Positions 36,040 to 43,245 of a stretch of DNA of 64,000 nt are shown in pieces (positions within the stretch are counted from its first letter, which is position 1; every line of letters starts with the position of its first letter). Origin of the DNA: JAVKEN01 sp040221415 (GTDB lineage: Bacteria > Pseudomonadota > Alphaproteobacteria > Rickettsiales > JABSSG01); assembly GCA_040221415.1 (NCBI GenBank), contig JAVKEN010000014.1, positions 124,001 through 188,000 of the forward strand. Direction: 5' to 3'. The notes below the pieces were generated by a model that saw only the letters and a list, made by a program, of their open reading frames with translations, did no database searches and was not told where the DNA came from. Both the position numbers and the translations under genes were made by a program.

Positions 36040-36721
36040 GGGCAGCTCCACAAACATTAATGCTGGCAGGAGAAGTAGGGTTAGAGAACGCTTACTTAAT
36101 GCCAAACTTGGATCTCTGTACGACTATGAAATACTAGAGATGTTTTTATACCTATCTATTCCACGCAGAGATGTAAAACCTCTAGCAAAGAAGTTACTAC
36201 ATGATTTCAAAACTTTAGCATGCATTGTAAACACAACTCCAGGTGAATTAGCAAAGATTACTGGCATTGGATCAAATACAGTTGCTAATTTAAAACTTTT
36301 GAGAGAAATAATTCATAGGATTAATAAAGAGGAGATATATAAAACGAATGCAATAAATAATAGAGAATCTTTGATTAAGTTTCTTAGGTCGTCAGTTGGC
36401 TTCCAAACAAATGAAAACATCCACATTCTTTATTTGAATAGTAAAAATCATTTGATTGATGATGAAATAATTGATTATGGAACTGCAAACAAAATCACTC
36501 TATATCCAAGAGAAGTGGTAAAAAAGGCTTTGGATACAAATGCAACAGCAGTCATAATATGTCACAACCACCCTAGCGGTGACACTACTCCATCTAGAGC
36601 TGATATATTAATGACAAAAAATCTTGAGTCTGCACTGCAAGCTGTAGATGTGATACTGCACGACCACGTAATAATCAGCCCTTCAAATTATTTCAGCTTT
36701 AGAAATAAAAAGCTTATTTAG
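35981..36721 (+). CDS. radC: RadC family JAB-type protein
   Basis: A 246-residue protein with an N-terminal helix-hairpin-helix region (LAKITGIGSNTVANLKLL, about 88-105) and a C-terminal JAB/MPN domain with the metal motif HNHPSGDTTPSRAD near residue 194. RadC was named for DNA repair, but that role is not supported for the family; it is a likely metalloprotein of uncertain function. The only good start is the ATG at 35981, inside map (59-nt overlap), giving an unusually polar 30-residue leader. It overlaps the convergent pentapeptide gene by 8 nt. Confidence 0.88.
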   Translation: MKSLLLPQKTSTAPHTTLSKGSSTNINAGRRSRVRERLLNAKLGSLYDYEILEMFLYLSIPRRDVKPLAKKLLHDFKTLACIVNTTPGELAKITGIGSNTVANLKLLREIIHRINKEEIYKTNAINNRESLIKFLRSSVGFQTNENIHILYLNSKNHLIDDEIIDYGTANKITLYPREVVKKALDTNATAVIICHNHPSGDTTPSRADILMTKNLESALQAVDVILHDHVIISPSNYFSFRNKKLI

Positions 36722-38036
36722 AACTCTTTGAGCTGCCTAATTGTTTTGGCAGTTTTTTTTCCTTCAAATGCTTGTGTACGTTTTTTACTCTTATGCCCAC
36801 TGTGCCATCTAATACAGCTTCTTTCATGTTAGTATTCATCAGAACGGCAGCTGTTAAATTAGCCCTTTTTAAATCTGCATGTGAAAAATTCGTTGCAACT
36901 AGCTTACTTCCTAATAATTTAGCTCCTGTCAAATCAGAACCAGTAAAAACAGCCTGAGTTAGATTTGCATTGGTAATGATCGAATTATTAAATTTTGTTT
37001 TCTTGAAATCACCTTTTTCTAAATTAGCCTGCGTAAGATTGGATTCCGAAAAATCCGCTCCCAAAGCATAAGCCGAACTTAAATTAGCGCCGCTTAAATT
37101 AGAATTATTGATTTTTGAGAAATCAATATTTGACCACACTAAATTAGCTTTCTGCAAAGAAGAATTATTAACTAACGCATATCCAAAGTTAGCAGACTCC
37201 ATATAAGATGAGTCAAATGTAGAGTTGTTTATTGAAGATTTATAAAAGTTAGCCCCATACAAATTTGAAGTTGAGAAATTTGTTGAATCAATTTTTGAAC
37301 CAGGAAAGCTAGACATATTAAAGTCTGTATTGCTAAAATCAGCATTGTGCATTGTTGATTCAGCATAATTAGAATGAGAAGATGAGCCGTCTTTAAATAC
37401 CACCTTGCTCAAGTTTGTCTGATACATATTTGAATTCTCAACACTTGCTTTGTTTAAAATTGCATTCGTAAAAACACTAAACTCGAAATTAGAATTATCT
37501 AACGAAGCACCTGAAAAATTCACATTCATAAAATTGCAATTACTACAAATAACCCTATTTAATTTTGCACCTTCAAAATTTGCACCATTAAAATGAACAT
37601 TCTTGAAATTAGAATCGCTTAAATCTGCACCTTTGAGATCAGCTCCACTCAAATCAGTGTTTTCGATATGAAGCTTCTTTAAATCTCTCCCAAATTTACT
37701 AACTATGTCCGCTGGCTTATGCTTAGATTTTTGTTCCGAAACGAATTTTACTATTTTTTCAGATGAGCTCTCTTTTATGGATGAAATTGGCAAGCCAAAT
37801 TCCAAATGCCAGATATACCCACCAACTCCAAGAATAAGCAACAAGATTACAAAAATATACTTCCCCTTACTATTCCTAACATCTACATCTTGATTGATAT
37901 CTTGGTTTGCATTCAAGTTATTATTCATCTGACTACCGGATGAAACATTATTTTCTTGCTCCACAGCTTGTTGGGGGTTTTGTGGTTGCGGCTGATTTAA
38001 TTTACTTCCAGCAGCTGTTTTATTTTCCTGTTCCAT
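36714..38036 (-). CDS. Membrane-anchored pentapeptide repeat protein
   Basis: A 440-residue protein. Residues 1-55 are Gln/Asn-rich, 58-77 form one transmembrane helix, and about 120-415 are pentapeptide repeats of the A(D/N)LXX type (LSGADLKGADLSDSNF), close to sixty units, which should fold as a right-handed quadrilateral beta helix. A Lys-rich tail ends the protein. With no signal peptidase site the helix domain probably faces the periplasm. Pentapeptide proteins can mimic DNA, bind proteins or be effectors; no specific role can be assigned. A promoter candidate lies just upstream, and the 3' end overlaps radC. Confidence 0.85.
   Translation of the reverse strand: MEQENKTAAGSKLNQPQPQNPQQAVEQENNVSSGSQMNNNLNANQDINQDVDVRNSKGKYIFVILLLILGVGGYIWHLEFGLPISSIKESSSEKIVKFVSEQKSKHKPADIVSKFGRDLKKLHIENTDLSGADLKGADLSDSNFKNVHFNGANFEGAKLNRVICSNCNFMNVNFSGASLDNSNFEFSVFTNAILNKASVENSNMYQTNLSKVVFKDGSSSHSNYAESTMHNADFSNTDFNMSSFPGSKIDSTNFSTSNLYGANFYKSSINNSTFDSSYMESANFGYALVNNSSLQKANLVWSNIDFSKINNSNLSGANLSSAYALGADFSESNLTQANLEKGDFKKTKFNNSIITNANLTQAVFTGSDLTGAKLLGSKLVATNFSHADLKRANLTAAVLMNTNMKEAVLDGTVGIRVKNVHKHLKEKKLPKQLGSSKSSK
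36792..37676 (-). repeat. Degenerate 15-bp tandem repeats coding for pentapeptides
   Basis: The segment encodes nearly uninterrupted five-residue repeats with Leu or Phe at the centre position. At DNA level the 15-bp period is visible as recurrent TTAGC/AAATTAG-like words, but units are diverged, so this is an old array. Confidence 0.75.
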
Positions 38037-38067
38037 ACTATTTTTATAAATCTATTATTGCATTATT

Positions 38068-38096
38068 AAGATAGGTAAATTCTTATCTTTGTTCAA
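38068..38096 (-). promoter_or_regulatory. Candidate promoter of the pentapeptide gene
   Basis: TTGAAC (38096-38091) and TATCTT (38073-38068) on the minus strand are 17 nt apart, about 30 nt upstream of the ATG at 38036. Both hexamers match consensus at four positions. Confidence 0.4.
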
Positions 38097-38122
38097 TAAA
38101 AACATTTTTTATCAGACCTGTT

Positions 38123-38797
38123 CTAAGAAAAAATTTTTCTCAAAAATTTAATTCCTAATTCAACTCCGTCTTTGTTAATCGTGTGCTCAAGATTTTGTAA
38201 TATGTTGACATCGACTTGCACACCTAAGTTTCTTAAAAGATTTGCCGCTAGAATAGATTCTGAAGGTTGTAAGATTTTATCGTTGTCGCCATGTATTAGT
38301 AATATTTGAGGCTTGGATTTTAACTCGTCTGCGATCATTCCCGGCAAAGACAAAGCACCACTGTAACCTAGAACCCCTGCGCATTTCTGGTTCATTCTGA
38401 GAGCTACATGTAAAGACACTCTTGTGCCCTGAGAAAACCCAACAAATGCAAAGTCTTTGTATGCCAAATTAAATTCTTTCAATCTATCTTCTATAAACCC
38501 AGTAAGTAAAATTGATGTTTTATTAGCTGTGTGTTGAATGGCATTTTTGTCCCAGATCTTACCATCATATCTAAGCCAGTCATATCTTCTTCTATCTTCA
38601 AACCCTTTACATTTATGAAAACCATTAATTGAACAGATATATGCATTAGGAATGTTTTTTGCTATCGACTTGCCGATTAGGTTCATCATATGGGAAGCTC
38701 TTTGAGCAAATCCGTGCAGTAAAAAAACTATTTTACATCGATCCGGAACCTTTGGTCTTATCAAAAGATACTCAACATCTCTATCTTTTAACAGCAT
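38123..38797 (-). CDS. Alpha/beta hydrolase, carboxylesterase/phospholipase type
   Basis: A 224-residue serine hydrolase of the phospholipase/carboxylesterase (PF02230) group. VFLLHGFAQRA forms the oxyanion region, GFSQGTR near residue 118-124 holds the nucleophile Ser, LIHGDNDKIL the Asp, and LEHTI the His. There is no signal peptide, so it is cytoplasmic. Its substrate is unknown; relatives hydrolyse short esters, lysophospholipids or acyl-proteins. It overlaps the end of ubiG by 17 nt. Confidence 0.85.
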   Translation of the reverse strand: MLLKDRDVEYLLIRPKVPDRCKIVFLLHGFAQRASHMMNLIGKSIAKNIPNAYICSINGFHKCKGFEDRRRYDWLRYDGKIWDKNAIQHTANKTSILLTGFIEDRLKEFNLAYKDFAFVGFSQGTRVSLHVALRMNQKCAGVLGYSGALSLPGMIADELKSKPQILLIHGDNDKILQPSESILAANLLRNLGVQVDVNILQNLEHTINKDGVELGIKFLRKIFS

Positions 38798-39491
38798 ACA
38801 AGATATAATTTACACTTATGTCATCAGTAGTGACCCAGTCTTTTGCAGATATGGGCTTAAATTCAATTCCTTTTATCTCTTTAATTTCTGCACCCTCACG
38901 AGAAAGAAATCTGCTAAGCTCTGAAGGCTTAATGAACTTCTTCCACTCGTGCGTACCTACAGGCAACCACTTCAGTATGTATTCAGCCGCCATAATGGTT
39001 GTCAGATAACTTTTTAAATTTCGATTAATTGTTGAGAAGAAAATAATTCCTTTTTTATTCAATGCCTTGCAGCAATTCTTAATGAACTCATCAACACTGT
39101 CTACATGCTCTAAAACCTCAAGGCAAGTAATGCAGTCAAAAGTTTTCTTCTTTTCAACAAACCTTTCAATCGTAGATTGTAAATAACTAATTGCTAACTT
39201 CATTTCTTTTGCGTGAGCTTTAGCTACTGCAATATTCTCTTTTGAAGCATCTATGCCTACAACATTCGCACCTAATCTTGACAACGGTTCGCAAACAATC
39301 CCCCCACCACAACCAATATCAAGTATATCGAGATTATTTATTGAAAACTTATTGCTAATGACATCCACGATATATTTAACTCTACAATGGTTTATGTCGT
39401 GAAGTGTTTTAAGGGGGCCGTCATAATCCCACCACTCACTTGCAACTTTAGAAAACTTTTCTACTTCTGATAAGTTGATGGAAGAACTCAT
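38781..39491 (-). CDS. ubiG: Ubiquinone biosynthesis O-methyltransferase
   Basis: A 236-residue SAM-dependent methyltransferase that carries out both O-methylations of ubiquinone synthesis. The N-terminal EVEKFSKVASEWWDYDGPLKTLHD and the SAM motif LDIGCGGGIVCEPLSRLGA (57-75), with GIDAS shortly after, are typical UbiG features. The length is normal. It precedes the esterase gene with a 17-nt overlap and follows the DUF2125 gene's divergent neighbourhood on the same strand after a 19-nt gap in genomic order. Confidence 0.94.
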   Translation of the reverse strand: MSSSINLSEVEKFSKVASEWWDYDGPLKTLHDINHCRVKYIVDVISNKFSINNLDILDIGCGGGIVCEPLSRLGANVVGIDASKENIAVAKAHAKEMKLAISYLQSTIERFVEKKKTFDCITCLEVLEHVDSVDEFIKNCCKALNKKGIIFFSTINRNLKSYLTTIMAAEYILKWLPVGTHEWKKFIKPSELSRFLSREGAEIKEIKGIEFKPISAKDWVTTDDISVNYILYAVKR

Positions 39492-39510
39492 AAAATTGCT
39501 TTAGAACGCT

Positions 39511-41199
39511 TTATTTAGATAACAAACCACTTCCGAAATCACCAAGCAAATCAAAAGCTTTACCAATCTTCTTATGAGTCTTATTAGGCACTAGATCTTG
39601 CAAAGTATTTTGTATTTCGTTGGCCATAATTTTCAACTTGAATGTTCTCCATTTGCTGCCAAACTCACGAGAGCTATACTTTCCAACAGCCGGATACTTT
39701 TCACCAAACTTTTTTCTGATCGTATAAGAAATATCCTCAGATGAAGAATTGGGGTCATTAGAAACCTCTTTCAAGAACTCTTTAATTTCATTTCTAGTCT
39801 GCGGAGTGATATCAAACTTACCTTTACCCAGAAGCATTAATATCATTTGTCCTGAACCAACTTGTTTAATATAATCTAAACAATCATCAATAAATACATT
39901 GTATCTATCAATTTCGAGGTCAAAATTATATTTCTGATCTTCGCTTTTTTCTGCATAGTCTCCTTTCGCGACGTAAGAATATTTATCTGTTTTTAAACCC
40001 ATTCTTGACACACCTAATTCAAACTGTCCTTTAGAAATGGTCTTGAAATTAACCTTGCTGTTAATTTTTATCATCCCTAGATCCTGAAGCTTAGGCACAA
40101 AACTTGCATTCTTCGAAGATTTGGGAGTGAAGATATTATTGAAAGCATTCAAAAACGAAGAGGATCCGCTGTCTGAAATAGTCAAAAAATTGAACAAGTT
40201 TCCATTGTACTTTTTAGCATATTTATTGGATAACTCGTACCATTTATCAGTGAACTTACCTTCAATTTTCATATTTGCATTAAAATCAGGCCCAAAAGAT
40301 TTATGCTTGTAATCAACAGTTCCTTTTGCATCAACGGAAGTTAGTAAATCTTTTATATAGAATTTATTGATGTCTAACTCAAATTGAGGGTCCTTTGAAG
40401 AAAAGCTACTAATGTATTTAGCATCTATCTCATGATTGATTTTCCCTCTCTCTGACAAATTAAGAACTCTGAAGTAATTTTTTGTATTGCCTTTTAGACT
40501 TGAGAAAGGTTTTTCAATCACTGGATACGCAGCCTTAGCATTATCCCACAAATTCATTACTTCCGGTCCAAACACTGCATTAATCAGATTATCTTCTATG
40601 CTAACTTCATATAGATTTTTCCCAGACTCTTCCAAGCCAAGCTTTACATTATATCGTTTGATTTTAAGTAAATTGGATTGAGAAGAGTGATTATACACGC
40701 TTAATCCTTTACCGTTCACTCGCAAGTAGTCCACAACATTAAAAATTTTTAATGGTTCTTTCTTGATGTCTAAAATATTACTTATAAAATTTTTAGACAA
40801 AGGAGACGACTTAAGCTGCAAAACGTAAGAAGTATCTTCATCAGCCTCAGCTTTAATTTTAAAATTATAATTATTTAGATACCCCTTTAAAGTCCATGGG
40901 CCATTACTTGAAAGGGTCAATTTTGTTGCAAATAACCCTGCACTAAAATAGATGTCTCCATCTACTTTCATCATGAAATTAGCTAGACGCGAATCAGAAA
41001 ATCTATAAGTTGGCTCTCTAAGTATGATTTTAAAATCAAAAGGATAGCCTGATACAGATATTTCTTTATATTTCAAATCAAGGTTATTTTCAGAAATCAC
41101 ATTGTCAAATTCACCTCTTATTTTGGAAGCGACAAAAAACCATGCTCCTGTATACAGAATCAAGACAACAGCAACTATACTTATAAGAATTTTTTTCAT
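39511..41199 (-). CDS. DUF2125 family protein, membrane-anchored
   Basis: A 562-residue protein with a single N-terminal hydrophobic segment (about 5-23), then a mainly beta, polar region beginning FDNVISENNLDLKYKEISVSGYPFDF-like; ISVSGYPFDFKI is the family mark of alphaproteobacterial DUF2125. The remaining chain should be periplasmic. Its fold and function are unknown; the domain resembles large envelope proteins with repeated beta segments (AsmA-like), which is only an impression. It is upstream of ubiG on the minus strand and follows the response regulator gene by 5 nt. Confidence 0.75.
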   Translation of the reverse strand: MKKILISIVAVVLILYTGAWFFVASKIRGEFDNVISENNLDLKYKEISVSGYPFDFKIILREPTYRFSDSRLANFMMKVDGDIYFSAGLFATKLTLSSNGPWTLKGYLNNYNFKIKAEADEDTSYVLQLKSSPLSKNFISNILDIKKEPLKIFNVVDYLRVNGKGLSVYNHSSQSNLLKIKRYNVKLGLEESGKNLYEVSIEDNLINAVFGPEVMNLWDNAKAAYPVIEKPFSSLKGNTKNYFRVLNLSERGKINHEIDAKYISSFSSKDPQFELDINKFYIKDLLTSVDAKGTVDYKHKSFGPDFNANMKIEGKFTDKWYELSNKYAKKYNGNLFNFLTISDSGSSSFLNAFNNIFTPKSSKNASFVPKLQDLGMIKINSKVNFKTISKGQFELGVSRMGLKTDKYSYVAKGDYAEKSEDQKYNFDLEIDRYNVFIDDCLDYIKQVGSGQMILMLLGKGKFDITPQTRNEIKEFLKEVSNDPNSSSEDISYTIRKKFGEKYPAVGKYSSREFGSKWRTFKLKIMANEIQNTLQDLVPNKTHKKIGKAFDLLGDFGSGLLSK

Positions 41200-41204
41200 T
41201 TTTT

Positions 41205-41657
41205 TTACTTTTTACACAAATATTTCTTTCCACCTTCACTAACAAAATGTAGGTGCTCTATTTTATTTACCACTTGGGTAAGCTTATCGAGATTGATAGG
41301 TTTGTCAAAAAACGCCACAGCCCCAAGTTCAGTATATTGCTCTGAATCATCTTCACTTATAACTCCCGAGAACATAACAACAGGTATTTGCTTAAGCTTC
41401 TTATCTCGCTGAATATGCTTAAGAACCTGATCGCCATCCATAGTAATTAACCTTTGGTCTAAAAGAATTAGATCAGGATACTCAGTGATATTTTTATATT
41501 TGTTTTTTCTTTCTAAGTATTCGACAGCTTCAATACCATCTCTTACGTGATCCATCTTCACCTCGGTGTTTTCACGACGCAGGATCATTAAATTTAAGTG
41601 GTATTCGTTCTTACTGTCTTCTACAAAAAGAACTCTTGCATACTTCTTGCTATCCAT
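41205..41657 (-). CDS. Orphan single-domain response regulator
   Basis: A 150-residue CheY-like receiver. ARVLFVEDSKNE at the N-terminus supplies the acidic pocket, LILLDQRL the phospho-acceptor Asp, VVMFSG the Thr/Ser switch position (Ser here), and FFDKPI the conserved Lys. There is no output domain. The loop DQRLITMDG resembles the Rcp1-type receivers paired with hybrid or phytochrome kinases. No kinase gene lies nearby. The start is ATG 41657, fixed by AGGAGAGG 5 nt upstream; an ATG at 41681 is rejected. A promoter candidate lies just upstream. Confidence 0.88.
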   Translation of the reverse strand: MDSKKYARVLFVEDSKNEYHLNLMILRRENTEVKMDHVRDGIEAVEYLERKNKYKNITEYPDLILLDQRLITMDGDQVLKHIQRDKKLKQIPVVMFSGVISEDDSEQYTELGAVAFFDKPINLDKLTQVVNKIEHLHFVSEGGKKYLCKK

Positions 41658-41662
41658 AGCAG

Positions 41663-41670
41663 CCTCTCCT
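41663..41670 (-). promoter_or_regulatory. Strong Shine-Dalgarno of the response regulator
   Basis: AGGAGAGG lies 5 nt before ATG 41657, making it the start rather than the upstream in-frame ATG at 41681. Confidence 0.75.
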
Positions 41671-41684
41671 AAACTTAGCACTGA

Positions 41685-41713
41685 ATAATACTACTATAAA
41701 TAGATTCATGCAA
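41685..41713 (-). promoter_or_regulatory. Candidate promoter of the response regulator
   Basis: On the minus strand TTGCAT (41713-41708) and TATTAT (41690-41685) are exactly 17 nt apart, about 28 nt upstream of the chosen start. The -10 matches five of six, the -35 three of six. Confidence 0.42.
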
Positions 41714-41759
41714 CATACACTGAAACTTAAAACACATTAATGCACTAAAATAGCGGCAC

Positions 41760-42392
41760 TTACCTTAAATACACCAAATCTTCAAAAAAAGCTCCGATAC
41801 TACCATCTGACACTTGAATCTCGACCATCCAAGCAGCATATTCTTTAAAGTCGAGAGCCGTCTCATCTGGCCTTATTTTTATCTTGGATTTTGGCGTCGG
41901 GAAAATACCGAGAGAGTGACCTGCGCTCTTAGAAATCAAAAAAAGGTTACTTTCTTTAGCATAGCCCTCAATAACCTTATAAAATTCTGCAGGAGAGTAT
42001 TTACTAAAATTTTGTTCCAATTCATTTAGAGCTTTATGCAGAATTTCCACAGCCTTATTAGCAAGCTGTTTGGCTTTTTTATTAAATCCAACAGTCACGC
42101 CATAATCTATTTCAACCCCGTTAATAATCAGACCAAGGTCAATAATAGCAACCTCATGCAGCAAAACATCCTCCGAAGGCTTGTGCAACACTCCGTCTAT
42201 TAGCGTCGATCTATCAAATTTGACTGTTATCGGGTGCCAAATTCCTTCTATATCAGGATCATTTTTGATTGTTTCACGAGCGAATTTATAGACCTCTTTT
42301 TCACTAAGATTAGGTTTTAAAAATGAAGCTACTTTTGCGACAACTTCTTTTGCTTTATTCTGCAAAATTAAATGTTCGGCAGCCGTTATCAT
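41760..42392 (-). CDS. Small M24-fold metallopeptidase-like protein
   Basis: A 210-residue protein with the pita-bread fold of M24 peptidases. Candidate metal ligands occur in the family order: Asp in AIIDLG, Asp in EIDYGVT, His in SAGHSLGIFP, Glu in MVEIQVS and Glu in FFEDLVYL. The protein is shorter than Map or aminopeptidase P and lacks an N-terminal creatinase domain, so substrate class is unclear. AAGGAG at 42405-42400 with 7-nt spacing sets ATG 42392 as start; an ATG at 42410 is less likely. tRNA-Arg ends 51 nt upstream. Confidence 0.75.
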   Translation of the reverse strand: MITAAEHLILQNKAKEVVAKVASFLKPNLSEKEVYKFARETIKNDPDIEGIWHPITVKFDRSTLIDGVLHKPSEDVLLHEVAIIDLGLIINGVEIDYGVTVGFNKKAKQLANKAVEILHKALNELEQNFSKYSPAEFYKVIEGYAKESNLFLISKSAGHSLGIFPTPKSKIKIRPDETALDFKEYAAWMVEIQVSDGSIGAFFEDLVYLR

Positions 42393-42399
42393 CCTCCAT

Positions 42400-42405
42400 C
42401 TCCTT
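42400..42405 (-). promoter_or_regulatory. Shine-Dalgarno of the M24-like gene
   Basis: AAGGAG, 7 nt before the ATG at 42392. It would lie inside the coding region if the ATG at 42410 were used. Confidence 0.65.
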
Positions 42406-42443
42406 GACATAATAAAAATTTATTAGACTATGAGCTAACATAG

Positions 42444-42520
42444 TGGTGCAACCGGCAGGATTCGAACCTGCGACCCCAAGATTAGGAATCTTGTGCTCTA
42501 TCCAGCTGAGCTACGGCTGC
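42444..42520 (-). tRNA. tRNA-Arg (anticodon CCT)
   Basis: A 77-nt cloverleaf with encoded CCA on the minus strand. The acceptor stem is GCAGCCG/CGGTTGC (one G-T pair), the D arm GTAGCTCAGCTGGATAGAGC, the anticodon stem CAAGA/TCTTG closes loop TTCCTAA, giving anticodon CCT that reads AGG, and the T arm is GCAGGTTCGAATCCTGC. It begins 5 nt after the stop of the PAP2 gene, so it is probably transcribed with uvrB and PAP2. Confidence 0.96.
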
Positions 42521-42525
42521 GCAAA

Positions 42526-43245
42526 TTACTTTTTTGCTAAATTACAAAAACTTAAGGATGCGAGCAATAATTTTTTAATTTTATCTCTCAGAAGCTCAAA
42601 AAGAAATGTCGAAGTAACTAAATGTGTTAAAAAATCTGCTAGGAAAATTGCAAATAATGTATCACTTAGCCAATGCGCCCCACTAAACATTCTTGGCAAA
42701 GAGAAAAAGACAGCGACAGGAGTAATAATCATAAAATATTTTTTTGGCATAAATCTAATTGAGAAGAAAATCCAAAAAAACATAGCAAACGCATGATCCC
42801 CTAAAAATGACCTGTTAGAAGAATCTTTAATTTTGTCCTGGGGGAACATCTCAGAAACTCGTGTAAACCCATCGATTGACATTGATGGAGAATCTCTACT
42901 TATATCCAACAAATCAATAATAATGTATTTCTTTAGGCCAAAACATATATTCAAATACACCCACAACAAAACTACGTTACTCAAAGATTTGACCTTCTCT
43001 TTTGAAGAAAGGATATAAAACACAGTGATTGATAATAATGCTGCTGCATTTGCATATGATTCAAACTTCATATTAAGAAATGCAACAATTCTAGCTGCAA
43101 TTTTATTATCCAGCGTTAGGTTTAATAGCTTAGCAAATTCAACATCAACCGTTTTAAGATATGCATGGGTTACAGGCACGTTCCATAACAACAATGAAAT
43201 TGCCATCAAAACGAGGCCTCTATATAATGAAATTTTATTGCTCAT
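42526..43245 (-). CDS. PAP2-superfamily membrane phosphatase
   Basis: A 239-residue protein with about six hydrophobic segments. The C-terminal half carries PAP2 motifs 2 and 3: FLGDHAFAMFFW (normally PSGH) and SLPRMFSGAHWLSD (SRxxxxxHxxxD-type; here Pro-Arg). Members dephosphorylate lipids such as undecaprenyl-diphosphate, phosphatidic acid or lipid A (LpxE). The Gly-Asp-His in place of Ser-Gly-His is unusual but the catalytic His residues are kept. Its start overlaps the uvrB stop by 4 nt. Lipid A or carrier-lipid phosphatase is a reasonable guess, not proven. Confidence 0.8.
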   Translation of the reverse strand: MSNKISLYRGLVLMAISLLLWNVPVTHAYLKTVDVEFAKLLNLTLDNKIAARIVAFLNMKFESYANAAALLSITVFYILSSKEKVKSLSNVVLLWVYLNICFGLKKYIIIDLLDISRDSPSMSIDGFTRVSEMFPQDKIKDSSNRSFLGDHAFAMFFWIFFSIRFMPKKYFMIITPVAVFFSLPRMFSGAHWLSDTLFAIFLADFLTHLVTSTFLFELLRDKIKKLLLASLSFCNLAKK

